64,000 nucleotides of DNA from Apostichopus japonicus (lineage: Eukaryota; Echinodermata; Holothuroidea; Aspidochirotida; Stichopodidae). The number at the start of each line of letters is the position of its first letter. Within the stretch, counting starts at the first letter, position 1. The translations under genes and the position numbers were made by a program. Below, piece after piece: positions 1 to 11,775 of the stretch. Below the pieces are notes generated by a model. The model was not told where the DNA came from. It was given only the letters and a program-made list of their open reading frames with translations, and did not search any database. The DNA lies in contig NC_092577.1 of the NCBI RefSeq assembly GCF_037975245.1, forward strand, positions 9,089,013-9,153,012, read 5' to 3'.

Positions 1-1123
1 AGCTTTGCTGAAGTACTGTAGTTGATGGCCTCCCAATTTCTAATTTAGTTTCATTGTAGTGGGGAGCAATCGACTCTGTGAATTGTCTGTTCACATGATG
101 TTTTGGCACAGCTGCAGAGCAGTGTTAATTAACAGGTCGCTACCAGCCTTTAGGGAAGTTGCTAAAGTCTTACATTAAAGTTTTGCACTCTTCTGCGCCC
201 CCCCCCACCGTGACGTCACTGAATCTATTACGTAATAGTACTTTTTACCGATTTCTACCCCTTTGGAGACGGAAAAAAATCGCGGTGTTGGGGTTTTCTT
301 AATGTAGGAATTGTTAAGTTTAATATGATGTAAAGTCAAGTCTACGTGTCGCTTGACCTTTAAGTAATACTTATATAATTGGGAATACTTTTCTTTAGTT
401 TCTTCTACCACTTGTCAAATCAACTTTGAATAAAGGCAACAAGGTATTTTTTTCTTCATATTATCCCCGTGAATGTGATTTAATATATTTTGAAATCAGA
501 AATGTCTGAAATAATATACACTTCGTACAAAACATGAACAACTGGGACTCTAGCTATTTACTTCAATACTGTATCCTTTTACTGTCATATATAGAACATT
601 CAAATAGTTCAGCAAGCAGTGTATGGACAAAATCACGCTAATTGTATTTTCTAAAACTCATGTCGTCACAAGCCAAAGCCGTCACTGCATGTAAACATAC
701 AGCAATGAGTGAAGGATACTAAATTCTAGTAGTTTCAGTTTGTAAAGATGCAACGTAATCTTTTGCGACATTCAGAGGAAAGCGGAATTCAGATCGCCGT
801 GTAAGAAAGAAGAGAAAATTGAGAGATTAGAACAGGCAATGGGAGGGGGGGGGTGGGAGGGTCCTGATATGCGAGCATCGTTTTCATGAATCTTATTCAG
901 CCCGTCCAATGATTAGTTCTGTATTGAAACAATCGTATTACTTCCATATCAGTGAGATTATCAGTGAGATAGTATTACAACTATTGTAAAGATACATATA
1001 AAAGGTTTACTTTTTGACATGTTTGTTATGTATATGTCAATCATTGTTGACATATACCGTCTTATTATTTTGAGGGGTTGTGAAAGTACGAAGCTCTAGA
1101 AAGGACATGGTAAAAAAAAATAT
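1..1123. other. non-coding stretch, no gene seen
   Basis: No open frame here has splice signals or recognisable protein character. The stretch is AT-rich and holds a short C run near 198-206 and a G run near 842-852. I see nothing else to annotate. Confidence 0.6.
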
Positions 1124-1280
1124 TGCGTACTTACGCACGTAAAAATACCACGTACGTACGTGATATTTACTACGTACGTACGTGGTAAGTATTACGTACA
1201 TACGTGATCATGACTACGTACGTAGGTAATAAGACTACTTACGCACGTAATAATATCACGTACGTATGTAGTATTATTAC
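1124..1280. repeat. ACGT-rich palindromic repeat cluster
   Basis: About seven imperfect units of roughly 22-24 bp. Each has a core close to ACGTACGTACGT followed by an AT-rich spacer such as GATATTTACT or GGTAAGTATT. The core is self-complementary and alternates purine and pyrimidine, so it could form cruciform or Z-like DNA. Several cores contain CACGTA or TACGTG. The ORF across the minus strand has no protein character. Confidence 0.75.
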
Positions 1281-1639
1281 TTAGCCATACTCCTGATTTA
1301 TGTTGTAACATACCGTTTAACTGCCCCTGTATCTTACTGTACCAGCTCACTGGCTTTAAATTGACTTGGACATGGATATGCTTTGAGTTGTTTTTGTTAG
1401 TGTGGGACTTGGGTCTTCCATGCATGATTTTAACACTAATATATATGTTACTTTAAATTGTTGGTCTTGATCAAGTAGTAGGATAATCAAACTAAATGCA
1501 CAGAATGTTAACTTGGTTTCTATACTTTCGTAATGTTCAACTCAAATAAAGTTGAGAGAATTAAGTCACTGGGTAGACGTTTTAATCACATTAAATAAAG
1601 CTTCCTGTTACGTAATAGGTTATAAATTACGGTTATATA

Positions 1640-1990
1640 ATATATAACTGGATAGCCCAGTCACTCATTAAGATATGTAGTTATGTTGTTACAACCAATG
1701 ACTGCTACTTACTAGTGAGTTATTTATCGTTTAATCAAATTCAGACAATATTGTGTCCCACAAATTAATTGTCATGTTTTATTTGTTTGTTTCCAAGCCA
1801 TTAAAATCCATGCCTACTCTCATTTAACCAGCTAGTGTGATTTTGGTGAAATAAATTAACATTTTGTTGTCAAGGTCCTTATCTTTCTTTTTACTGCCAA
1901 GTTTGTTACCAGCATATTGTTGAAGAAACAACACAAATATCCATTATGGTATTCTTCCTTTTGAATTAAATCTTGCTAATAAATTAACTT
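1640..1990 (+). repeat. dispersed repeat, copy 1
   Basis: This stretch aligns with 3393-3720 through shared blocks in the same order: an AAGATAT(G/C)TAG block, TGTTGT(T/C)ACAACCA, TGACTGCT, the word TGTGTCCCACAAATT, then a CAAGTCCTT-like block and TACCAGCA. A shorter related piece lies at 56900-57030. It has no coding capacity and I cannot assign it to a named family. Its limits are approximate because the copies are diverged. Confidence 0.6.
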
Positions 1991-3392
1991 GGTTCCTTAA
2001 AACTTTTCAGGGGATTTGAAGGATCACTTGCTTAAATTCTTCTTTATTCATATTAGTGTATACGTGACTGCTATAAGTGTATGGGTCCAGCAGGCTTAGA
2101 TATTATGAAAGGACTGGTCTGTTTTTTTTATTTGAAACCAATAAACTCTAGTATATTCTTTTTAATGGTTATGCTTGTCATGATCTTGGTCATTTGTATA
2201 TATATGGTATTGCAATTGTTTCGATCTAATACTCCTTTTGTTTAGAGGAGAGGGAGGGAGGGGGTTAGTATTACATTCGTGTTAAATGGGAATAAATTAG
2301 ACAATAGAAAAACACTCTGCAGTAGTATGTGCAGCTCTACTAACCCTCTTTGTTGTTCTGTTGTACAGATACCCTGGTCACCAACACATATGCAATCACT
2401 TGATAAAATATGAATACAAGACACATATTCGTATTATCTTCATCGTGTTTTGAACAGACACAAAGATCATACATTAGACGATTTGTAGGAGTCAGGATCC
2501 GTGGTTGGGGGGAGGGGGTTGGAGTAGAGTTGTTCAACTACGGTATAGTCGGTAACTGCTATTCTGATTTTAATATTCATGATTTGTCATCGTCTAATTG
2601 TTTATCGTATCTTGATAATTATCTTCAATTGTTAAGGATATTATATTGCCACACCTGGACCTTCCAGCCTCATTCATTGCCTATCATAAGTGTCTAGGAT
2701 TGGGTGGAGAGTTGAGGGCGCAAAATACTACAGAAACAACTCACGTAAACTTTTGTATCATGTTATTCCAAACGTAGAAACAAACTAATGAAAATCTGGG
2801 TGCGAACAGAAATACATATCTTTAAAATATATTTTTGTAATAACATTCTGTAAGTGAACCATGGGCATTGGTATGATAATTAACAACGGAGTATATTATT
2901 TCAACATTTAGTGGAACACTAGTAGCGTGTATGACTTTTAAACAGCATAATTGACATAACCGACGCTGCTTAACTATACATCCTCGTGAAAGCCTTGGTA
3001 TTATTTTTCTGTAACAAAACTTAGCTGTAGTAAAAATGAATGACATTAACAAATTTCTTAATCAAATAATAAATATGAAAAATTAAATATGAAACCTTAG
3101 AATGTTGTCAATCATGTTGCATCGTTCCTGAACTTTATGTTCATTATAAGTCGCTGCAAATGTTCATCATGGCACATACAACAGTCGTAAGAACAGTCCG
3201 CTTAGCCGAGCCTGTAGCTAACTGTAGCTGCACTTGCATATTTTTCTTTGTAGCAGGCTCCCTGGTTTTCACTGGTTATATTAATATTTTCGATTTCTCG
3301 GGTGTAAGGAGAAGTTGGTCTTCCATCAACTAAAGCTGCTTATTATGTCAAAAGTTGTGAATTGACCGAACCGTGCAATATTCGCAGAATAA
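1991..3392. other. non-coding stretch, no gene seen
   Basis: G-rich tracts lie near 2246-2264 and 2503-2521. The short open frames have no splice support, no domain and no codon character, so I leave them out. Confidence 0.55.
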
Positions 3393-3720
3393 TTGGATAC
3401 CCTGCAACTTACTAAGATATCTAGATATGTTGTCACAACCACGTGACTGCTCCTTATCAATTAATTATTTGTCGTTAATCCAGATTTAGACACTTTGTGT
3501 CCCACAAATTTAGTGTCATGGATATTTGTTTGTTAACAACCTAACTTTAATCTTCCCTGGTGGACTGAAATAACATTATGTTTTCAAGTCCTTTTCATTC
3601 CTCTCACAGTCAAGTGTACATACCAGCAGATTGTAGCAAAAACAGCACAATGTACAGAAATTGAAAAAGTCTATTTTGCTACTCTTTCTTTTTTGTTCAA
3701 TCTTACTCAAATATTAATTC
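3393..3720 (+). repeat. dispersed repeat, copy 2
   Basis: Second diverged copy of the repeat at 1640-1990, in the same orientation. It is recognised by the shared TGTGTCCCACAAATTTA block and the flanking blocks in the same order. Two copies within 2 kb suggest a tandem or nested insertion of the same family, or a local duplication. Confidence 0.6.
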
Positions 3721-5285
3721 AAATTAATCAAGGTAAATGTTCCTGCAACGGTTCCATCTAAACTAATGTGCATAAGACATTAAATACCTGTAGTTTCTAG
3801 GTCAAAAATCATGAGGAACTGGTAGTGTAACGGATGGTGACCGATGCAAAGCAGCGCGATGTAACTTTCTTCTTTGCATGGTTTTAAAATCATATCAGAA
3901 ACTGGTTTTCATTACCTATCACTTGTGTTTGGAGTGCATATATAAACAAAATTGCTTGTGAAAATCCGACTCACCATTTTCCAGAGTGCATATGTTGGAC
4001 ATTTTGGCGATTGATATAAATGAAGGAAAAGGTGAACGTTTACTGATAATATGAAAGAAAGTTGAAGAATATTTGTACATTGTGAAAATATTATATTCGT
4101 GATTTGAAATAAACTGTAGAAAAAGATGTTACAAATATATATTTGTAGTGGCACCAGATTAGCTCTGTGGAGTAAATCATTACCGATGTTTCGGTTGAGC
4201 TGTGATTAAATCATTTCCCACGCACATTTACACAACAAGACCATAATACCAGTTAAAACGTGAGGGCAATTATACTACTGCTTCGTTCTGTTTTCTAGAT
4301 ACCATGGTAACCAAAGAACTGGACACCTAATTTGTGAGGCTGTATACGTACACATTGTTCAAAAGATCACCCACATGAATCTGAATGTTTTCAAGATACT
4401 GTGTCACGGATATAAATATTCTAAGCCTTTGCCGTATATTGCTTTCTGCATTTTGTTGAAAGCATATTAGATGTGCAGTAGACTCTCCTCTGGAGGAGCT
4501 GGATGATCCGTTTACAGCAATGGTTGGATGACAATACTCACTTAACTAATGTAACATTAACATAGCTGGTTTCGTGTATAGTATCCACTTAATCGCCATC
4601 AAATAGCACTTAACGGTTTTCATCAGTTTGATAAATTATTATAACTTTGATAGATGCTTGAACTCATGTGAATCTGGTTGCTTTTAAATTAAACCAGCAT
4701 CGGAACATAATCAGACCTATTACATATGTCATAACATATGTACATACTAGCTTCACCTTCTTATACATGTTAAAAATACTTGAAAACCGATGTTACTAAA
4801 GATAATCTAAAAAAGGGGGTTCAAGTCATGACTCTGTTTGAATAAACTTTACAGCAAAGCAATGACAATATTTCTGAATGGCTTTTATTCCATTTTTTGG
4901 CAAAATATTAGGATTGTGTACATTTCTATTGGCTTTATCTCAAATACCCTTAAGTGCAGGATAGTGGGTTTTCCATATAAATAGTAAATGTCTTCTCAAT
5001 ACAATAGGAATTGTCCAATCAAACGCTCAAAGTAATAATTAGTTAACGGAAGAGCTGTAAATGCTACAGATTATAATTTTGAGGATTTTTAATCTAGTTA
5101 TATCTTTTTGATACACCGTTATGGATCAAAGAATTATCTCTCGCGACCAAAATAGTATAAGCAATGCTATAACTGAAACATCGCCTTTGACGAGGGATTG
5201 TTCCTAAATACAGACTAAGCTGATTTACAGATACGACTGTCTGGTATAACAGACAACACGAAGTCACATAGTGTATTGTTATAGG
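3721..5285. other. non-coding stretch, no gene seen
   Basis: AT-rich sequence with only short chance frames. It ends at the target-site duplication ATAGG (5281-5285) of the element that follows. Confidence 0.55.
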
Positions 5286-5628
5286 CAGGGGCGGATCCAG
5301 GGGGGGGCCGACCCGGCCCCGGCCCTCCCTTTTTGGAAATCAGTTGCGTTTTTTTTTATGTGGGAGTACTTCAAATTCCTAATAGGCATAACTTGGTGAA
5401 AGAAAAGCCTAATATATATCCAGCTGCTCTTCCCTGAAACGCGATCGTTTTTATTCCAAATTTGAAACTAAGGCAAATATCAGGCCTACGCGACATCACG
5501 TATTAATTAGATGCGGCTCAGTACTATAGTGCTGACTATTACTGTCAGGGAAAATCAATGCACAGTTAGCAAGTATATCATAATTATCTGAATTAAAGGG
5601 GGTGTAGGCGGTTTTCCACTATCTAACG

Positions 5629-6034
5629 CAGGGTTGTCCAACCTACGGCCCGCGGGCCACAGTCCGGCCCGCCCCAGGGTTGCGTCCGGCCCCCCAGAGA
5701 TGCTCTACAGTGCAAAATTTTAGTGAGCAGATTTATTGATAACAATTTAAAGCTATACAATCAATCATTCGAACCTTCTGGGTCCACAAAACTGCATACA
5801 GGTCAGTTTGTGTGATACTCTCTAAGCGGAGGGGGGGGGGGGGGCGGCTGGACTTCATTCATCTGTTTTATCAGGAAGAAAAATAAATCAGTGCGCTCCG
5901 CGCGCAGTGTTCACATTTTGTTGCCTTGGGCTTCGGGCAAGAAATCGAAAAATCAAGCGTAGGGTTAATGCGGCCCCCTCCTTCATCATAATCATTCCAT
6001 GTGGCCCTCCTCTGCAAAAGGTTGGACAACCCTG
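5629..6034. mobile_element. hAT-like MITE, 406 bp
   Basis: The terminal inverted repeats are CAGGGTTGTCCAACCT on the left and its near-exact complement ending ...GTTGGACAACCCTG on the right. They are flanked by a perfect 8-bp duplication ATCTAACG (5621-5628 and 6035-6042). The duplication length and CAGGG ends fit hAT. There is no coding capacity: the 83-codon minus frame overlapping the right half is chance. The MITE interrupts the left terminal repeat of the Penelope-like element, whose sequence resumes exactly after the duplication. Confidence 0.92.
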
Positions 6035-6179
6035 ATCTAACGCAACGTAGTCGCCAAGAACCTGAAGTATTTTTAAGGGAGGGCCCGAGGAACATGCTCC
6101 TCGTGGTGAAACATAATTGCACCTATTAGGTGAATTGAGTGTATACTGTTAATAGTAGGAGAGACTAGTGTATAGGTTC

Positions 6180-6245
6180 TTATGACCAACTAGACCGGTT
6201 TCTGCTCTCAAACTTTATAGGAGGAGCTTCATCAGTAGTAGCCTT
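6180..6245 (-). ncRNA. possible degenerate hammerhead-ribozyme-like motif
   Basis: On the minus strand downstream of the RT frame, CTGATGA (6235-6229) is followed by GCTC...GAGC able to pair, then GAAAC (6202-6198), ACC...GGT and a GTC (6186-6184). This is the order of a hammerhead core, and Penelope-like elements are known to carry hammerheads. Against it, the A/A closing stem II should be a pair, and I find no convincing stem I. It could be a decayed ribozyme or a coincidence. Confidence 0.3.
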
Positions 6246-6319
6246 TGAATATTTTATATTCGGCCTGGGCGTCTCGTTCTCAAAATGCATCTATTTTCTG
6301 TGCACGAGTTTTTATGGAC

Positions 6320-8390
6320 TCATAGTGCAGCTATAAGAGCATCTAAAAGAGCTTCGTGTGAACCTTGAGAGTCAGCTGATTCTTCGTTAGTATGAAACCT
6401 TGAGTTAACAAGTAAATCTTTGAGATTTTGGGCCCTTTTGTAGGCTAGAATCGGTTCTTTTGGAAACAGTTTGGATAATTCCGCTTGCAGGGGCGTAGCG
6501 AGCGGGGGGGGGGGGTGGGGGTGTCACATCCCCCAATAATTTGGTCGCTGTCGGCAAACTTTGGGTCTGTCGGCAAAAGGAGAAAAGGTGAAGAGAGCGG
6601 AAGGGGAAGAAAGAAGGAAAGCTGAATAGAGAAAAGGAGAACGGGAGCTTCTTTATCGGTTATTTCGATTTTCCAGTTCTTCATCTGATAAACTCATTCA
6701 CCAATCCAATCACCCGACGCCTGCAAGTTAAAAACCTCTCGGCAAATAACTGATAATGTCACGGCCGTCAGTATAGCTACTGTAGCCAGGCTCAGCTAGA
6801 CAAGTGCCAGAATCGCCGGCAACTCAGTGAAAGAAATGGAATTAAAGGCTTCCGTATAGGCCGCAGCCCATGAGTCGTGCTATCGTGTGACAACGTGTTG
6901 TTATTATCCTCTGTTCAGAATGACGTCATCGCAGATGTCATTCGTTCTCCGTGGAAAACTTAAGGACACGGCTCACGAATTGTACACAATTTTAACGTTT
7001 CTCGCTTGTATATCAATGAATGTTGTTATTTCTCATTACCGGAAAGTTTTCTGAACATTTTCATCACGAAGTTTCACTATTTCAACGATCGGTGAAAGAG
7101 AAAACACAGTTCGATAATTGGTCCCAATTAATCCTTCTTCTGCCGAATGCCATAAAAATAATATCGAAATGGAATTTTTACGGTGCTAAATTTGACTTAA
7201 AATATGCACCAGATTGCATCTAAGGACGTTTCAAAACTAAAAATTTTCCCTTAGACCCCTCCCCCATTTCAGTCACCAATTCCAGATCCGTCGGCAAATC
7301 AAATCCTCCACACCCCCTCCCCCTCCCCCACGAAAAAAAACCTTCGTTACGCCCCTGTCCGCGTGTTGCAAGATTAAGTGCCAATGTTTCAAATGCGTGG
7401 TTTTGAGATGGGGTGTATAGGTAAGCTTGAACACCATTGGTGGTTCCTTTTGTTTAGGTTTGGTAGTGAGGTATTGCCCACGGTTTTCAAATTTTATGCC
7501 TTTCGTGGCTGAGGCAATTTCCTCTTTCTTATAGTTACGGAGTAACAGTTTCTCTGTGAACGCATTCTTTTTCTGTAAGAAATCAGTATCATTGTTACAG
7601 AGACGTGCGTATCGTAAGACTTCCCCTTTAATGAAGCCTTTAAAAGTGGCAAGTGGGTGTGCAGAGTTTCTGTCGAGGTATTGGAAGGTTTCCGTGGGTT
7701 TGGTGTAGACTTTGGTGTCTAATAACCCATTGGTTTCAAACCTTGGACCTTTGAAGATTTTCAAATCTAGGTATGTTACCTCGGTGTGTAATATTTCTAC
7801 CGTAAACTTTAAGAAGCGGTGAATTTCATTCAACCTGTTTACTAGTTGTTCAAGTTCCTGAGGTGAACCGTCGTAAAGCCATAGAATTTCATCTCTATAG
7901 CGGAGCCATTTTAAAATTTTATTATCTGTCGGTAAAATCTGGTTTTCCAGTCTATGCATGACGATATCACAGATTTCCGAAGAGGCTTGGCTACCCATGG
8001 CGCAACCGATCTTTTGTAGATAGAATTGGTTATAGAATTGGTTATTACTCGAAACAGTTTCTTGTTAAAAATAAGTTCAATTAGTTTGCCCATGGATATG
8101 GAAGATATTTTATTTATTCCATATTCGCTTTTTCCGCCTTTTCATAGACTTCTTGTCATATATCTAATGCCTCCTCTTGGGGAGTATTGGTATACATGGC
8201 GACGACATCGAGTGTAGCAAGTACTACTGCTTTTGGTAACGGGGTGGCTTCCACAATTTTCAGAATGTGATTTGTGTCTTTCACATAGGTGCTTTGTTTT
8301 AATACAATAGGAAGCAAGAAATAGTCCACAAATTCCGATATTTTTTCGGTCGGTGATCCGTTTCCGCTTATTATCGGGCCCTCCCTTAAA
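6320..8390 (-). pseudogene. Penelope-like reverse transcriptase, broken
   Basis: Reading right to left, the upstream part (about 8390-8170) encodes a frame with ISEFVDYFLLPI and then LDVVAMYTNTPQEEAL, the usual 'DV..LYTNIP' region of Penelope-type RTs. An in-frame stop and a frameshift near 8000-8170 follow. The main block (7998-7366) starts at MGSQASSEICDIV and has RYRDEILWLY where the family has YxDD, then LKFTVE, TYLDLKIF, KPTETFQYLDRNSAHP and GEVLRYARLC. The second catalytic Asp (residue 37 of this block) is Glu. The 870-bp MITE then interrupts it, and the C-terminal block (6479-6320) has NLKDLLVNSR before a stop. I see no GIY-YIG endonuclease after it. The stops, the shift, the changed catalytic residue and the insertion all say it is dead. 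Confidence 0.85.
6488..7357. mobile_element. hAT-like MITE, 870 bp, inserted in the RT reading frame
   Basis: The left end CAGGGGCGTAGCGA (6488-6501) matches the complement of the right end ...TTCGTTACGCCCCTG (7343-7357). The flanks are TCCGCTTG (6480-6487) and TCCGCGTG (7358-7365), an 8-bp duplication with one mismatch. G runs lie just inside the left end and C runs inside the right. The interior has no transposase. Skipping the insertion and one duplication copy brings the RT frame back into register on the far side. Confidence 0.9.
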
Positions 8391-8864
8391 AATAATTCAG
8401 GTTCTTTGCGACTACGTTGCGTTAGATAGTGTAAAACCGCCTACACCCCCCTTTCATTAATAAGTATATCATAATTATCTCATTGAATATATCTTGTTTT
8501 ATGTTTTTTCTTTGGGTGAATCTGGTGTCATAATTTTTGCGCAAAAGAAAAAAACGAATCGACGCAATAATAGTGTATTCATTGTAGTGCTCTACATGCA
8601 CTGTTGAGCGTTGTTAAATATGTGTCTATCGAAAAAAATATGTGCACAAAAAAAGCGTGTCTGCAACGTTTCTGGTTTTTCTAGTTTTTGGCGAAATGTT
8701 TCACCATTTTGCATCTAAGCACTCACAATTAACCAAAAATTTCCAAGGGGAGGGGGACAACCCCTCCCCCTAGACCCCTCCCCCAGGACGCAGATCACTA
8801 AAGTGCTACAATCGGGATGTCGGCCCCCCCCCTTTCTCAAAATCCTGGATCCGCCCCTGATAGG

Positions 8865-10054
8865 TATTCTATTGCAGTCGCTATGGACTAAACATGATTG
8901 TTTGGTTACATGAATGAAATGTTACGAAAAGTTATGAAGATCTATATAGACTTCAAACTAGTCTTGGTGGTTTTCTAACTTTAATATATAAAAATTGACA
9001 TGAAACAGGCGAAATGTTACATGTTGTCTACTTTCTGTCAAACTCACAGTTTACGTTATAACCCCCTGTGACGATATTACTAAGTTTCATCACCATTTCA
9101 TCATCCTAAGCTTTCTATTTTGTTCAACTTTCAGTTGCGGCTAGAAAACTACTTTTCATATTTTACTATAAACTGTCCCTTCTTCTGTCTTGCAGCACCC
9201 TTTCATCTAACATGGAACCATGTTCATGTGTTCCTAAAGCAGCCATATCCGTTGTTGTATTATATTATTCATTTAACAAGAAACAAAACCTTATACAACC
9301 ATAAATGTTTAGATAAATGTGTGCGCATTTATGAAGTATGGGGACCTACCCCATCCCCCCCCCCCCCCCTTATTAGAATTTCTCAGGAAGTTATTTTTTT
9401 AATCTTTGATATAATAAATAAAAAATAACGCTCTTACTGCTCGAGATATTATCTTTCAACTGCATCTCCCAAACTTTCATTGATATCATTGAAGGATTGC
9501 CTACGGTATACGATAGCAACATATCATATAGGATGGAATGGGGGTGAAAGGGGGGGGGGGTGTATGGAGAGTAATCAAAATACTGCTCATGGGATATTAA
9601 AGATTATACATTGCTTGTACATTCCATCGATTCAACCACGAGGATCGTATAAATAGTTCTATCTTTGAATACTGCCCTCAATCCCTCCTCGTTATCCTCT
9701 CGCCCATTGTATCAATCTGATCATCTCAGTGAGAAGTTCATCATTATGACGTCACTCAGTGTTTAATGGCGTTACTCAGTGTTTGATGACGGGCTTAAGA
9801 CTAATGTTGTCTTCCCTATAAAGCTGATGTGTTTATTCATGTTATTAAGTCCGTACATCCTACAGTAATGAGTCTGTCTACTATATTGACTTAAGTGTGC
9901 TCAATACAGATGTGCGTTTACCTGTCAGGAATAGTTTACTGCGATATTTGTGAACAAATATCATTCTAACTTATACATTTTTTGCTTCGCCTTACCATAT
10001 TGTCCTGAATATAATTTCAAAATCTCATGATAATAAACTTTCTCTTCCTTTCAG
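8865..10054. other. non-coding stretch, no gene seen
   Basis: It holds a long C run at 9355-9369 and a G run near 9551-9560. The plus-strand frame at 9120-9428 runs through the C tract, which explains its poly-proline, and it has no donor site. The 3' end has a polypyrimidine tract leading to the exon candidate at 10055. Confidence 0.55.
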
Positions 10055-10090
10055 CCCTGTGACTTCGAGGGCAATCTACCGGGAGAAGAG
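10055..10090 (+). CDS. 36-bp micro-exon candidate
   Basis: The sequence TCTCTTCCTTTCAG precedes it and GTAAGAG follows, a strong acceptor and donor 36 bp apart. Read in phase 0 it encodes PCDFEGNLPGEE. The phase-1 frame is also open. Its length is a multiple of three, so skipping keeps the frame. It pairs naturally with the 45-bp candidate at 11776. I do not recognise the protein; the context is a host gene with very large introns whose other exons lie outside the window or are not recognisable here. Confidence 0.4.
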
Positions 10091-11775
10091 GTAAGAGAGA
10101 CATATATTCATGTTCCTGTTAATTGGTAACGGTGATTTAGTAACGGGCAGGAGGTGTCAATTACTGTGGGGAAAAAAGGAGACCAAAGAGTATTATACTT
10201 TAATTCTCATCAGGCAGGAAAGATTTATAATTGATGTGTATCGAACAGGGAATTTCTCAATGTTCTCAGTGTCAATTTTAGATACTGCCTAAATAATCTC
10301 CCTTTCGCACACGCAGTCAAAGAAATTATAAACAAAGAAACGGATAAGAATTTAAATACTACAAGGTTTAGGTAGATTGTCTAAACAAATATGTCTAAAA
10401 CTAGACTATGTTACCCAAAGTTGAATGAAAATTTGAATTAGCACATCCATCTGTGTGGACGTCTTTGGTCCACCAACTTTCTTCGGCGGAGATTTAGAAG
10501 TCACTCATCGTTTAATAGTTGTAATACATCTTGATATATGGCGTATATAGACATCTTAGACATAACTGTAAGGTGTAACCACGGCGATGCAGGAACAATG
10601 TTGATTAATTACCTAGATCTGTAGATATTTTCATGTTTATGGATAAGGAAGTAAATAACCCATGGATGTCGAACATTGCACCGTCGAAAACGTATACAAT
10701 ATTGTCATATTCAGCTGCCATTTTCACCATTCAACGTCCGGATTGACACGGTTATTAATTAAGAATCGTTAAACTGTTCCTGTACAGAGAATCTAACCAT
10801 ATATTAGTTAAAAATATAAAGTAGCTCTTCGTGTTTTACGAGACATTCATTCGGTTTTTATTTTGTAGAATAGAGATATGATAATATAAATAAACATACC
10901 TTTCATCGATTTCCCATATTTCTGCAACTCATATGGGGAATGTTAGATACATGTCCATTTTAAAGTAAAAAAAAATAGAGCGAAAATGAGCAGTTAAAAC
11001 TACTATATCTGTCAAAAAATTTGCAACACGTGACACCAAACCTGCTTAACTTTCGTATGTTCTACAATGTGCGACAATGTTAACTATATTGATATCTCGT
11101 TTCAAGCAAAAGTACGTCAAACCTCTCATTATTCCATCTCTTTACCCCATTTTTGCTACTTGCATATTTATGGCGATGTGGAATCTCCGTCCTTATCCCA
11201 TTAATATATACAACATACATATCAGCATAATGTAATGTTTAGTTTGGGGGTAGGCACTGCCACTAGCCTGCTATATGACCTTACTTTTCTGGTCACATAA
11301 TTGAGTGTTAACCGGAAGTAAGTATGTGATAAACATTTTTTTCCAGCAAAAACAAAAGTAACTATCGTGACTTGCAAAATTCTAACAAAATTAACAATTA
11401 GGAGGCCCTGTTTAGAATAGACATTCCCATCAATTTGAGATTACTTTACGTTGCGTTAAATATGCTTGACGTCATTGAAGAAGTTTGGGCATGTCTGCAA
11501 CTTTACTCATTTGGTTATTTATATTTGAAGGAAACGGAAAATCGCAATACATGAATTTGGTCCAATCTTGTAATTGTTAGTAACTATATCATGTTGTGAG
11601 TGCGTCATACATGAGTGTCCAATGCTCCTCCAAATAAATATTTGAGTCTCAAAAGATTTTGTTTTCAGTATTTTCGATGTACGTGGAGGACTAGCTAAGG
11701 GATATAGCGCACTGTAATAAGGATGACCTTTGTTTTATTAAGTTATGTATGATTATTTGTTTCTCTTTCTTGCAG
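10091..11775. other. putative intron between two micro-exon candidates
   Basis: About 1.7 kb of AT-rich sequence with no open frame of interest, bounded by GTAAGAG at the left and TTTCTTGCAG at the right. Confidence 0.4.

Larger units (their letters stand above)
5590..8461 (-). mobile_element. Penelope-like retroelement inserted in the outer element
   Basis: The 19-bp direct repeat AAGTATATCATAATTATCT lies at 5571-5589 and 8462-8480 and reads as a target-site duplication. Just inside, the ends are inverted copies of one ~85-bp sequence, seen as GGTGTAGGCGGTTTT on the left plus strand and on the right minus strand and running to a shared AAGGGAGGGCCCGA. Penelope-like elements are known for inverted or tandem terminal repeats and long, variable duplications. 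The minus strand between encodes a Penelope-type reverse transcriptase. The element is interrupted by two MITEs at 5629-6034 and 6488-7357. Confidence 0.8.
5286..8859. mobile_element. outer TIR DNA element (hAT-like), host of nested insertions
   Basis: The left end CAGGGGCGGATCCAG (5286-5300) is the exact reverse complement of the right end (8845-8859). ATAGG flanks both sides (5281-5285 and 8860-8864), giving a 5-bp target-site duplication. CAGGGG(C)-type ends are common in animal hAT-like elements, but most hAT duplications are 8 bp, so the superfamily call is tentative. No transposase is visible. Removing the inserted Penelope-like element leaves only about 0.7 kb of arms, so this looks like a non-autonomous element. 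The right arm has G- and C-rich subterminal runs. Confidence 0.85.

Noticed and set aside
9120-9428. 102-codon plus frame
   Set aside because: Its poly-proline comes from a C homopolymer and there is no donor; treated as chance.
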